64,000 nucleotides of DNA from Prado023 sp963774745 (lineage in GTDB: Bacteria > Actinomycetota > Actinomycetes > S36-B12 > CAIYMF01), in contig CAVZGE010000011.1 of NCBI GenBank assembly GCA_963774745.1, forward strand, positions 434,001-498,000, written 5' to 3'. This document shows positions 25,279 through 33,324 of this stretch, in pieces. Below the pieces are notes generated by a model. That model saw only the letters and a program-made list of their open reading frames with translations, was not told the origin of the DNA and did no database searches. Each line of letters opens with the position of its first letter. Positions within the stretch are counted from its first letter, which is position 1. Position numbers and translations under genes: made by a program.

Positions 25279-27417
25279 GTGACCGCTGCGCTCTACTCAC
25301 TGGACGAGGCGCGGCCGATGTCGCGCACCGGGCGGCTGGCCGCCTGGGTGGGCGGAGCGCTGTACCTCGGCGCGTCCCTGGCCGTGTACTCCCGGGGCAG
25401 CGAGCCGTGGCCGGCGCTGCTGTGGGTCCCGATCGCGCACGCCCTGGTCCTGGTCGTGGTGTGCGGGCTGACGTCGCTGCTGCTCTACGGCCAGGCGAGT
25501 GCGACGGGCCGCCGCGGCTACCTGTGGCTGGGCGGGACGTACCTCTACGTGGCCGTGCTCCTGCTGTTCTTCCCGATGTTCTTCCCGGGCGGCTTCGGCG
25601 GGCAGGAGCCCCTGCTGGGCGGGCAGCAGTCAGCGCCCTGGATGTTCTACATCTGGCACTTCGCGTTCGGCGTGGGCCTGGTGGTGGCCGTGTGGGTGTT
25701 CCACATCGACCGGGTCAGGCACCGTCGCCCCAACATGGCCGGGGACAACCGGCCGTCGGCGATCGTCGTCGTGGCCGCTGCGCTGCTCACCGTGGCCTTC
25801 GTGGCGGTGGAGGACACGACGTTGCGGCCCACCCTGGTCGCCCCGGATGGGAGCCTGAGCGGGTTGGGCGTGGCCCTGGACTGGCTCCTCCTGGGGTTGT
25901 CGCTGGCGGGCATGGGTCTCGCGCTGTGGTGCCAGCGCGGGGGCGCGCTCATCCAGCGGTGGCTGGCTGCGGTGCTGCTGCTCCAGCTCGGTGCTGCGAT
26001 CGTGAACATGAACACCAACAGGTGGTCCCTGGGCTGGTACTTCGACCGGCTGTTCGGCATGATCGCGCTGACCAGCCTGCTGGTGTTCCTCCTGTTCAGC
26101 CTCGCGCGTGCAGGTCAGGCGACGAGCATGGTGGCCACCTCCGACACGCTCACCCGCAGCGAGAGTCGGGCCAGCTTCACCCAGTCGATGGGCCAGGAGA
26201 TCGCTGCGGCCCGGGAGCGGGGGGAGCAAGTGGCCCTGCTCTGGGTGGATCTCGACGGGTTCAAGGGCGTGAACGACCAGTTCGGCCACCAGGTGGGCGA
26301 CGACGTGCTGCGCGTGACCGTCAACCGGATCCTCGGCCAGGTCCGGGACGCCGACCACGTCGGTCGGCTCGGGGGCGACGAGATCGGCGTCCTGCTGTGC
26401 GAGGGCGTGCACGAGGCACCAGTGAGCCTGGTCGCCGAGCGGATCCTGGCCGCCCTGCGCGAACCCATGCACGTCGAGGAGTTCCTGATCCACATCACGG
26501 GTTCCATCGGGATCGCCACCTTCCCGACCGACGGTGATCGGCCCGACGAGCTGATCACCCGCGCGGACCTGGCCATGTACGCGGCGAAGAACGGGGGCGG
26601 GGACCGGTGCCTGCAGTTCAGCGCCGAGCTCGGCTCGCAGGCGATGGACCGGGCCCAGCTGCGCCATGACCTCGCCCGGGCGGTGCTCAGTGGGGACTTC
26701 GAGCTGGCCTACCAACCGATCGTGTCGCTGGAGTCCGGGTCCGTGGCCGGTGTCGAGGCGCTCGCCCGGTGGCGGCACGACGGGCAGGTGATCCCGGCCG
26801 AGCAGTTCGTGGCGTTCGCGGAGCGGACGGGCCAGATCGTGGCCATCGGGCGGCTGATCCTCGAGGCGGTGGAGCGCGAGGCGGCCGAGGTGCTGGCCGC
26901 CCTGCCGGCCGACGGGTTCCTCTCGGTCAACCTCTCCGCTCGGGAGCTGGTCGACGAGATCCACCTCGATCGCCTCCTGACCGGGCCGCTGCAGGCCTCG
27001 GCGGGACGCGTCGTCCTGGAGGTGACGGAGTCCTCCGAGCTGCTGGAGAGGTCCGACATGATGGACCGCCTGGTGCGCATCCGCGCTGCCGGCTATCGAC
27101 TGGCCGTCGATGACTTCGGGGCGGGCTTCTCCAACTTCACCCGGCTCGAGGCGCTGCGACCGGACGTGCTGAAGATCGATCGCTCGCTCGTGGCGCGCGC
27201 CGGCACCGGGGAGGAAGGCGGCGTGGCGTTCCTCGCGGCCGCCCGCAGCGTCGCCGAGAGCCTGCACTGCCCGGTGATCGCCGAGGGGGTCGAGACCGCC
27301 GCCGAGCTGGAGGTGGTGCTCGCCACCGGCATCACGCTGGCCCAGGGCTACCTGCTGGGGCGACCTGTCCCCCGCGATCGTCTCGCCGCGACCGTCGCGG
27401 CCGGGGGTGGCCACTGA
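25279..27417 (+). CDS. Membrane GGDEF-EAL cyclic-di-GMP enzyme with an N-terminal MASE-like sensor
   Basis: The 712-residue protein has about eight hydrophobic segments (residues 20-275) forming a MASE4-like sensor. A GGDEF domain follows, whose active site reads GGDEI (about residue 365), with the product-inhibition I-site RDAD exactly five residues earlier. The EAL domain has VEALARW, VNLSAREL, EVTESSELL, DDFGAGFSN and VIAEGVET. Key EAL metal ligands appear present, so hydrolysis of c-di-GMP is plausible; the synthase half may be active or only regulatory. The GTG at 25279 begins the membrane domain. Confidence 0.9.
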   Translation: MTAALYSLDEARPMSRTGRLAAWVGGALYLGASLAVYSRGSEPWPALLWVPIAHALVLVVVCGLTSLLLYGQASATGRRGYLWLGGTYLYVAVLLLFFPMFFPGGFGGQEPLLGGQQSAPWMFYIWHFAFGVGLVVAVWVFHIDRVRHRRPNMAGDNRPSAIVVVAAALLTVAFVAVEDTTLRPTLVAPDGSLSGLGVALDWLLLGLSLAGMGLALWCQRGGALIQRWLAAVLLLQLGAAIVNMNTNRWSLGWYFDRLFGMIALTSLLVFLLFSLARAGQATSMVATSDTLTRSESRASFTQSMGQEIAAARERGEQVALLWVDLDGFKGVNDQFGHQVGDDVLRVTVNRILGQVRDADHVGRLGGDEIGVLLCEGVHEAPVSLVAERILAALREPMHVEEFLIHITGSIGIATFPTDGDRPDELITRADLAMYAAKNGGGDRCLQFSAELGSQAMDRAQLRHDLARAVLSGDFELAYQPIVSLESGSVAGVEALARWRHDGQVIPAEQFVAFAERTGQIVAIGRLILEAVEREAAEVLAALPADGFLSVNLSARELVDEIHLDRLLTGPLQASAGRVVLEVTESSELLERSDMMDRLVRIRAAGYRLAVDDFGAGFSNFTRLEALRPDVLKIDRSLVARAGTGEEGGVAFLAAARSVAESLHCPVIAEGVETAAELEVVLATGITLAQGYLLGRPVPRDRLAATVAAGGGH

Positions 27418-27575
27418 GCCCCCGGGCCGCGGCTGGCGGGCTCCCCCCGTGAGGGCCGTGACTACCTGTGACTGAACTTCGTCACCAGTAGTTATCCACA
27501 CCCTGTGCACCTGTGGATCGCCAGTCTCAACCTCCACCTCAGGGTGAGGCATGCGGCGGGGCTCCTCGGGACCAG

Positions 27576-27622
27576 CGTGAACTGGTGGGTGGGTCCGGAT
27601 CGGCACCACCCACCAGTTCACG
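27576..27622. terminator. Strong 17-bp inverted repeat between convergent genes
   Basis: CGTGAACTGGTGGGTGG (27576-27592) is repeated as its exact reverse complement at 27606-27622, with a 13-base loop. It lies between the ends of the convergent GGDEF-EAL and PQQ-propeller genes, so a bidirectional transcription stop is the simplest reading. No T-run follows on either strand. Confidence 0.6.
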
Positions 27623-27663
27623 TACTGCCCGAGGAAGGTTCCCCAGCGCCGGGCGCTCGGGCT

Positions 27664-29232
27664 CTACTCCACGGCGAAGGCGTACAGCCCCTGGTCGGAA
27701 TCGATCTCCGGACCGCCCAGGGAGTAGCCGGTGCCCCAGTAGACGACCCCGTTGGACACCGCGGCACCTCCATAGCACTGGTCGCCCGAGGCGAAGTCCC
27801 AGAGCACGGTCCCGTCGGAGGCCTTGAGCGCGTACATGTGCCCGTCCGGGTCAGCCGAGCAGCCGTACATCACGCCGTTGGCCACAGTGACCGGACCAGG
27901 TGCTCCACTGAACGCCGGGTTCGGGCGCTGCCACAGGATTCGCCCGGTGCTCGCATCGAGCGCGGACCAGCCGCCGTAGTTCACGGTGGTGCCGTTCTCC
28001 AGCGGCCACGGCTTGAACTGGCTGTTGGAGTTGGCGGTGTAGACCCGGTTGCCGTCGGTCGCCGACCCCCACTGCAGGCCGCCACCGATCCCACCGGTTC
28101 CCGCCTGGGTGTTCCAGCGCACTGCGCCGGTCGCCGGGTCGAGCGCCCAGTAGACACCGCTCTTCTGACCGGCACCGACGTACTCCACGCCCTTGTTCTT
28201 GAACAGGGCAGGGGCCTGGCCGAAGTCGAAGTCCGGGCCGGCCCCTTCCGGGCAGTCCGGGGTCGGATCCTCGAACCCGGGGAACCCCGGAATCCCGCAG
28301 GCCAGGTTCCACGCGTCGGAGGGCAGTGCGCGGGTGCTCCACTTGACGGCACCGGTCTGCTTGTCGAGCGACACGATGGCGTCGAACATGTTGCTCGCCG
28401 GCACGCAGGCCGCACGGGCCGCATCATCGGCCGCAGTGGCCAGGCAATCGGTGACGGAGTCGGGGACGGAGTAGTTGTTGCCGGTGGCGATGTAGACCGA
28501 CCCACGCTTGGAGTCGACCGCGGGCGAGCTGCCCCAGACTGCCCCACCGGTGTATCCCTCCGGGACCGTGTAGGTCTTCCACAACGGCGCGCCCGTCGCG
28601 ACGTCCACGGCCATCATGAAGCCACGGAAGGTCAGCGGGAGCCCGAACCGGACAAGCGCCTCCTCGTACGACGCGGCGCCGACGTAGGCGACCCCGTCGA
28701 CGACCGTCGCCGACTGGGTGATGATCGGGTAGCCACCCTCGACCTTGGTCCTCCACAGCAGGGCGCCGGTGTTCTTGTCGACCCCCATCACGTAGCCGTC
28801 AGGGCTCGGGATCGGCGCCCTGCCAGCCTGGTCGCCGAACACGAGCACATTGCCCGAGATCGCGGGGGTGGCCCGGGCGAAGTCCCCGGGGATGCCGGTC
28901 ATGGCCGGGATGCTGGCCTGCCACTTCAGCGCCCCACTGGCCGCGTCGACCGCGTACAGGTTCCCGGCGAAGTCAGGGGCGTACACGACCCCGTTCTCGA
29001 CTGCGGGAGTGGCCGACACGTTGCCCGCGGTCGGCAGCTTCCACTTCACCGCCAGACGGCCGACGTTCCCGACGCCGATCGAATTCTCCTTGGCGTTGTG
29101 GCGGGTGTTGGAGGTGTTGAACCCCCACGAGGTCCAATCGGCGTTGGGGGCTGCGAATGCGGCCGGAGCGACGAGCACTGCGCCTGCAAGGGCCATTGCG
29201 GCACCTGTGCGCACGGGACGAGTTGTTCTCAA
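27664..29232 (-). CDS. Secreted PQQ-type beta-propeller protein (polyvinyl-alcohol-dehydrogenase-like)
   Basis: The 522-residue protein has a signal peptide (cleavage near AFAAP, about residue 28) and then PQQ-enzyme-type propeller repeats, seen as recurring LYAVDAASGALKWQ, VMGVDKNTGALLWRT, IVSLDKQTGAVKWST and YWALDPATGAVRWNT. It resembles polyvinyl-alcohol dehydrogenase-like proteins but has no visible haem-binding CXXCH, so enzyme activity is unproven and a binding role is possible. The TTG start at 29232 is supported by a GGAAGGAAG site 5 bases before it. A promoter with an iron-box-like operator lies 240 bases upstream. Confidence 0.85.
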   Translation of the reverse strand: MRTTRPVRTGAAMALAGAVLVAPAAFAAPNADWTSWGFNTSNTRHNAKENSIGVGNVGRLAVKWKLPTAGNVSATPAVENGVVYAPDFAGNLYAVDAASGALKWQASIPAMTGIPGDFARATPAISGNVLVFGDQAGRAPIPSPDGYVMGVDKNTGALLWRTKVEGGYPIITQSATVVDGVAYVGAASYEEALVRFGLPLTFRGFMMAVDVATGAPLWKTYTVPEGYTGGAVWGSSPAVDSKRGSVYIATGNNYSVPDSVTDCLATAADDAARAACVPASNMFDAIVSLDKQTGAVKWSTRALPSDAWNLACGIPGFPGFEDPTPDCPEGAGPDFDFGQAPALFKNKGVEYVGAGQKSGVYWALDPATGAVRWNTQAGTGGIGGGLQWGSATDGNRVYTANSNSQFKPWPLENGTTVNYGGWSALDASTGRILWQRPNPAFSGAPGPVTVANGVMYGCSADPDGHMYALKASDGTVLWDFASGDQCYGGAAVSNGVVYWGTGYSLGGPEIDSDQGLYAFAVE

Positions 29233-29446
29233 GGCACTTCCTTCCTGAGCACGATGGCGAGAAGGCCGCAGGCATGTCCGCGGCCCCGATCTGGACGCTC
29301 ATGCGCAGCACGCACCGTCCCCGCTGCTGCCACCAGCGAAAGGACTGGTGCGGGTTGCCCACGTGCACCGCCGCCCCGGCGAGGGTTGGGAACTGTCGCC
29401 AACCCGTTCTCGTGACTCTCGCGCCTCCGCACGGGCGATGAATAGG

Positions 29447-29476
29447 AATGTACGCGCGCCCGTGAGACCCCGTCAA
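29447..29476 (-). promoter_or_regulatory. Sigma-70-like promoter of the PQQ-propeller gene
   Basis: Read on the minus strand, a -35 TTGACG (29471-29476) and a -10 TACATT (29447-29452) are separated by 18 bases and point toward the gene starting at 29232. The -35 lies inside the large palindrome described separately, so a bound repressor would block it. The predicted 5' leader is about 200 bases. Confidence 0.5.
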
Positions 29477-29502
29477 TAGGTAAGCCTTACCTATTGACGG
29501 GG
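29468..29502. promoter_or_regulatory. Perfect 35-bp palindrome containing a DtxR/IdeR-like iron box
   Basis: Seventeen-base arms match perfectly around the central base at 29485. The core at 29476-29494, ATAGGTAAGCCTTACCTAT, fits the symmetric 19-bp pattern of actinobacterial iron boxes (TTAGGTTAGGCTAACCTAA): TAGGT, AG, CT and ACCTA are all kept. The short centre rules out a normal RNA hairpin, so a protein-binding operator is more likely than a terminator. It overlaps the -35 of the PQQ-propeller promoter. The arms extend beyond the 19-bp core, so another palindromic regulator could be the true ligand. Confidence 0.65.
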
Positions 29503-29549
29503 GTCGTTCGGCCCAACGCGCACGGTCGTCCGGCTGGGCGTCCTCCCGG

Positions 29550-30071
29550 TCAGTGCGTGGGCTCGAGCAGGACCCCGGTGACCCGATAGCCGACCGACAG
29601 CCGGTACGGCGTCGTCGCCGCAGTCCACAGGGTGGACACCTCGCCCATGCTCACCGGCTCCAACGTGACCCTCAGGAGCTCGAGCGCGTCCTGGGGATCC
29701 GAGCCGGGACCCCGATGCTCGCGTGGGATCACCGGGTGGCTGTGGAATGCCAGCATCGCCGCACCGAGGACGCGGTGCGCGCCGCTGTCATCGGCCGGGT
29801 CGCGCCCGGCGACCGTCATCAGGTAGTGCAGGTCGACCGACAGCGGGGGATGCCCACGTTCGACCATCCCGGGGAGGCTCGTCAGGTCGTGGTTCCGGAC
29901 GTGCGCGCCCTCCGTGACCCGGTACAGGAAGAGGTTCACGAAGGGTGGATCCAGATCCGGGGTGCGGTCGAGGGGCCGGGCCGCGACGGTGATCGAGTCC
30001 TGCACCATCGAGTCGCGCAGGAGCGCGCACAGCGAGTCGGTGACGGCCTGGATGCCGGATGGGTCGCTCAC
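29550..30071 (-). CDS. Pvc16/DUF4255 family protein
   Basis: The 173-residue protein matches the Pvc16 N-terminal (DUF4255) family. It has an early helical stretch AVTDSLCALLRDSM, then PDLDPPFVNLFLYRV, HPPLSVDLHYLMTV and HRVLGAAMLAFHSHPVI. Family members are usually encoded with contractile injection systems (phage-tail-like particles), where Pvc16 has been proposed to cap the tail. No sheath, tube, baseplate or AAA gene of such a system is in this window. It is the last gene of a unit with the subtilase and the endonuclease, 3 bases after the latter. Confidence 0.8.
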   Translation of the reverse strand: MSDPSGIQAVTDSLCALLRDSMVQDSITVAARPLDRTPDLDPPFVNLFLYRVTEGAHVRNHDLTSLPGMVERGHPPLSVDLHYLMTVAGRDPADDSGAHRVLGAAMLAFHSHPVIPREHRGPGSDPQDALELLRVTLEPVSMGEVSTLWTAATTPYRLSVGYRVTGVLLEPTH

Positions 30072-30074
30072 CGT

Positions 30075-30983
30075 TCAGGGGCTGGCCAGCATCCCGGCGA
30101 GGATGTCCTGGGCCTGGTCGGGGCGGTCGATGAAGGGGTTGCGGTTGCCCTGGCGCTGGAAGATGGCGGCGTTGCGGTGCTGCTCCCACAGGGTCACCGG
30201 GTCGTCCCGGTGCCAGGTCAGGAGCAGGGCGAAGCTCTCGGGGGGCATCTCGTCGAGGGTTCCCGGGTAGCGCAGCCCGAAGTAGAACACGGCCCTGGCC
30301 GCGGCCCCCTTGCCGTGGGCGGGTTCGAAGCCGCTGGTCTCCCGCTTCCCGCAGTCGTCGCGGACCACCTCCACCTCGGTCGGCGGGGCCTGTGGACCGA
30401 GCCCCGGGCGAGGGTCGGGCTCCACGCGTGGCTGCGGGTAGTCGGCGTGCTCGGTGTAGGGGGTGTTGCCGCGGAAGCTGTTGCAGCGGGTCTCGCAGGC
30501 GAACAGGTGGTGCAGGTCACCACGCATCGGTTCCCGGCGGTCGAACCAGCTCTGCGGGACCACGTGCTCGCAGTTGTAGGGAAGCACCGCCTCCACCATG
30601 GCCTCGGCCTCGGTGGGGTCGGCGCCGGGCGCCCGGGTCAGCCGGGTCAGCGCCGCGACCCGCAAGCCCTGCACCTGCAGGTCGGCGCGGATCAGGTCAG
30701 CAGGGTCCCACTGCTGACCGGTGTACAGGCTGCGCACGGTCAGGTCCGGTTGCAGGTCCACCCACGGGTACAGCTCCCTGGCCGGCTGGTATGCGGGAGT
30801 GCGGGCATGGGTCCGGGCCACCAACGCGCCGTACCCGTCGGGCTGGACGCCGCCGTAGTAGGCCTCAGCCGCGGCCACGTCGGCCTGCGGTTCGTAGTAC
30901 ACCCGGTCCGGCGCGCTGGCCAGCACGGCCAGCGCCTCACCCAGCTGGGTCGCCAGGACCTCAGCACCCTCGTACGACGCCAT
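30075..30983 (-). CDS. Endonuclease I (EndA/NucM-type) family nuclease without a signal peptide
   Basis: The 302-residue protein has the endonuclease I signature: YNCEHVVPQSWF (His140), MRGDLHHLFACETRCNSFRGN (about 153-172), AARAVFYFGLRYP, and the C-terminal block HRNAAIFQRQGNRNPFIDRP. Family members cut DNA non-specifically and are usually secreted or periplasmic. This one has a soluble N-terminal extension of about 130 residues and no signal peptide, so it should stay in the cytoplasm unless exported another way. It lies 82 bases after the subtilase and 3 bases before Pvc16. Confidence 0.88.
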   Translation of the reverse strand: MASYEGAEVLATQLGEALAVLASAPDRVYYEPQADVAAAEAYYGGVQPDGYGALVARTHARTPAYQPARELYPWVDLQPDLTVRSLYTGQQWDPADLIRADLQVQGLRVAALTRLTRAPGADPTEAEAMVEAVLPYNCEHVVPQSWFDRREPMRGDLHHLFACETRCNSFRGNTPYTEHADYPQPRVEPDPRPGLGPQAPPTEVEVVRDDCGKRETSGFEPAHGKGAAARAVFYFGLRYPGTLDEMPPESFALLLTWHRDDPVTLWEQHRNAAIFQRQGNRNPFIDRPDQAQDILAGMLASP

Positions 30984-31065
30984 ACCTGTGCCTACCAGCC
31001 GCCCGGGGCGCCGTCAACGGGCCCGCTTCCCCGGGCGCGCACGGAGGGAACGAGCCCGTCGGCGG

Positions 31066-32268
31066 TCAAGGGGCGCGCACCAATCCGACGCCGCGGTCCG
31101 CGACATCCACCCCGGCGTCGAGGGCGGTCAGGTCGGCGTTGGCCAGCATCCGGGCGGTCACGGTGGTGGCCGTCGCCGGCAGCGGCAGGCTGCGCACGTC
31201 CTCCCACCACAGGGCGGCAACCCCGGAGGCGTGCGGGGTGGCCATCGAGGTGCCGTTCAGGCTGACCAGTCCCCCTCCTGCCCTGGCCGAGAGGACCCCG
31301 ACTCCGGGGCCGGCGACCTGCGGGAACGTGTTGGAGAAGGGGGCCACGACCAGCCCGGTGGCCGAACGACCCAGGGCACCGGTGGAGATGACATGCTCCG
31401 CCGCTGCGGGCAGGGACACCCCGATCTCGTGGTCGGGGTTGGTCAGCCGCTTGCTCTCGTTGCCCGATGCGGCGACCACGACCGTGCCCCCGGTGAACGG
31501 CTCCTGGCTGGCGATCATCTGCATGAGGGCGTCGAACATCCGCAGGTTCCCCCGGTATGCCTCCAACGCCCGCGACGTGGCCAGGTCCACCGGCCACCCC
31601 GCCCTGACCAGGCGGGCGACCAGGCCCGGGAAGTCGAACCCCAGGGACATCGAGATGACCTGGGCGCCCTGGGCCACCGCCCACTGGATGCCGCGGAACA
31701 GCATGTCGGAGTCACCGCTGCCGTCGTCGCCGAGCACCTTGCCGATCCGGGCCTCGGTCACCCCGGTGGCCACCCCGATCCGGGTGCCGTCCACGTCCCG
31801 GCCGAACACGGTGCCCGCCACGTGGGTGCCGTGCCCCTGCCGATCCCCGACACCGCTGCCGGAGAAGTCCTCCTGGACCAGGGTCACCCCGGTGAATGCC
31901 GGATGGGCGGCATCGATGCCGGTGTCCAGCACGGCCACCACCACCCCGGCGCCAGTCCGGGGGCCGGTGTCCGCACCGACCGCGGAGACCCCCCACGCCA
32001 CCCCACCGGGCGCCTCGTCGCCGGCAGCCGCCGGCCCGGCGTCCTCGTCTGCGACCGGGTGGACCACGGCGGTCGGCATGACCGGAGCCACCGCGCGCAC
32101 CTCCGGGGCCCGGGCCACGTCCTGCACCTGTTGCTTGGTCAGCTCGACGCGGTCGACCCGGGGCTCCGCGGGGCTCCCGACGGCCTCCACCGCGATGCTG
32201 CTGCCGCCCCACGGCTCCCGGGTCCGCGAACGGGTCATGTCCCGGAGGACGATGTAGGTCTGCTCCAT
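31066..32268 (-). CDS. Subtilase (S8 serine protease) without a signal peptide
   Basis: The 400-residue protein has the full S8 catalytic set: Asp115 in AVLDTGID, His146 in GHGTHVAG, the oxyanion Asn270 in AASGNES, and Ser341 in NGTSMATPHASG. The first 90 residues look like an I9-type prodomain. No signal peptide or membrane anchor is present, so it is predicted to be intracellular, which is unusual next to a nuclease. The ATG at 32268 is chosen because GAGGAG lies about 6 bases upstream; the GTG at 32274 has no room for a site. A promoter and iron-box-like sequence lie 55-105 bases upstream. Confidence 0.9.
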   Translation of the reverse strand: MEQTYIVLRDMTRSRTREPWGGSSIAVEAVGSPAEPRVDRVELTKQQVQDVARAPEVRAVAPVMPTAVVHPVADEDAGPAAAGDEAPGGVAWGVSAVGADTGPRTGAGVVVAVLDTGIDAAHPAFTGVTLVQEDFSGSGVGDRQGHGTHVAGTVFGRDVDGTRIGVATGVTEARIGKVLGDDGSGDSDMLFRGIQWAVAQGAQVISMSLGFDFPGLVARLVRAGWPVDLATSRALEAYRGNLRMFDALMQMIASQEPFTGGTVVVAASGNESKRLTNPDHEIGVSLPAAAEHVISTGALGRSATGLVVAPFSNTFPQVAGPGVGVLSARAGGGLVSLNGTSMATPHASGVAALWWEDVRSLPLPATATTVTARMLANADLTALDAGVDVADRGVGLVRAP

Positions 32269-32323
32269 CTGCACTCCTCAGCGATGTCACGGATTCCACG
32301 ACGACTGCGACCCGACCGCTCGA

Positions 32324-32342
32324 TCAGGTTAGCCTCACCTAT
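32324..32342. promoter_or_regulatory. DtxR/IdeR/DmdR-like iron box before the subtilase operon
   Basis: TCAGGTTAGCCTCACCTAT matches the iron-box pattern TTAGGTTAGGCTCACCTAA at 16 of 19 positions. On the minus strand it lies just downstream of a plausible promoter: -35 TTGTCC at 32369-32374, 17-base spacer, -10 TAGCGT at 32346-32351 (TAnnnT type). It should therefore cover the transcription start. It is 56 bases before the subtilase ATG. Confidence 0.6.
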
Positions 32343-32389
32343 ATGACGCTACTCTCACCCGGGCAGCAGGACAAGGCCCCAGTCGAGCG

Positions 32390-33175
32390 CTAGCAGGACC
32401 GGGCACCCGGAGCCCCGGAGACCGCGAACCTGAAGACGGTGGGCTCGTCGGGCCCCAGGAACTGACCCTGCTGCCCGAACCCGACCGTGATCTCCTGCAG
32501 GCTGCCGAGCGGCGCCTCCGGGCTGATCGTCAGGCGAATCGCGAGCCTGCGATCCGCGTCGGTGCGGACGATGTCAGGCGGCTGCCCGGGACCGTTCAGG
32601 CCGTCGGTCACCGCCAGGACGCCCACGTCGATGATCGACGGCGTGGACCCGGAGGCCGCGATCACCAGTTCCAGGGCCTCACCTCGCAGGTAGCAGCCGG
32701 GCTGGGGTGGCGCCGCGACCACCTTGTAGCTGGCCGCCGGCGGCGTTGGCGTGGGCGTGGTCACCGCGACGGCGATCCGCGCACTGGCCCGCAGCCGTGA
32801 GGTGGGCTTCGTCCTGGCGACGATCTTGTTCGAACCCGCCGCCAGGGTCCGGGACCCGACACCGCCACGGATCCTGATGGTCGCCACGCGCTTCCGGTTC
32901 CCGGCACTGCGGTACGTGAGCGTCACCCTCCTGGCGTTGCTGCTCACGGACACCCGCACCTTCCCCGAGTCGAGCAGGATGGCTGTCGCGCTCAGGGTGG
33001 CACGTGGCCTGGTTGCCGTGGGCGCGAGCTGCGCCGCCGGCCACGATGGCTGCGGGGCCACGGCGACCATCGCGGTCACCGATGGGACGAGCGCCACCGA
33101 TGCCCCGGGCGTGACCATGCTGCTGCCGATCAGGACCGCGGCTGTGACGAATCCGGTCGCCGCTGGAATCCGCAT
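32390..33175 (-). CDS. Secreted protein of unknown function, C-terminal domain shared with the protein at 37183-38100
   Basis: The 261-residue protein has a signal peptide (about residues 1-30), a basic, repeat-like beta region (residues 50-140), and a C-terminal domain from about residue 148. The last domain has PPQPGCYLRGEAL, a DVGVL strand, and the end pattern DEPTVFRFAV followed by a final cysteine. The same elements in the same order occur in the lipoprotein encoded at 37183-38100. The cysteine in GCY and the C-terminal cysteine could pair. The ATG at 33175 has a GGGAGG site 5 bases upstream. No known family recognised. Confidence 0.75.
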   Translation of the reverse strand: MRIPAATGFVTAAVLIGSSMVTPGASVALVPSVTAMVAVAPQPSWPAAQLAPTATRPRATLSATAILLDSGKVRVSVSSNARRVTLTYRSAGNRKRVATIRIRGGVGSRTLAAGSNKIVARTKPTSRLRASARIAVAVTTPTPTPPAASYKVVAAPPQPGCYLRGEALELVIAASGSTPSIIDVGVLAVTDGLNGPGQPPDIVRTDADRRLAIRLTISPEAPLGSLQEITVGFGQQGQFLGPDEPTVFRFAVSGAPGARSC

Positions 33176-33215
33176 GGGGGCCTCCCGTGAGTACAGCGGA
33201 CCATGCCTCTGAGCG

Positions 33216-33234
33216 AAGGGTCAGGCTGATCACG
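33216..33234. promoter_or_regulatory. Weak iron-box-like palindrome before the secreted protein gene
   Basis: AAGGGTCAGGCTGATCACG has a symmetric core (TCAG, G, CTGA) and matches the iron-box pattern at about 10 of 19 positions. It lies 41 bases before the ATG at 33175. A TTGACA sequence occurs further upstream on the minus strand, but no good -10 is seen. On its own this would not be credible; it is noted because neighbouring promoters have better matches. Confidence 0.2.
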
Positions 33235-33324
33235 GTCCTCTGCCGGCACCCGACTGTCAATCCCCTAGGTGGGCGTCGGGGTCAGGGGCGTGTGGCTGGG
33301 AGCCACGGCGAGTCGACCTGCTGC

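Noticed and set aside
29468..29502. Palindrome read as a terminator of the Pvc16 operon
   Set aside because: With a one-base centre it cannot form a normal hairpin loop without breaking central pairs, and there is no T-run; overlap with a promoter favours an operator. Terminator use is not fully excluded.
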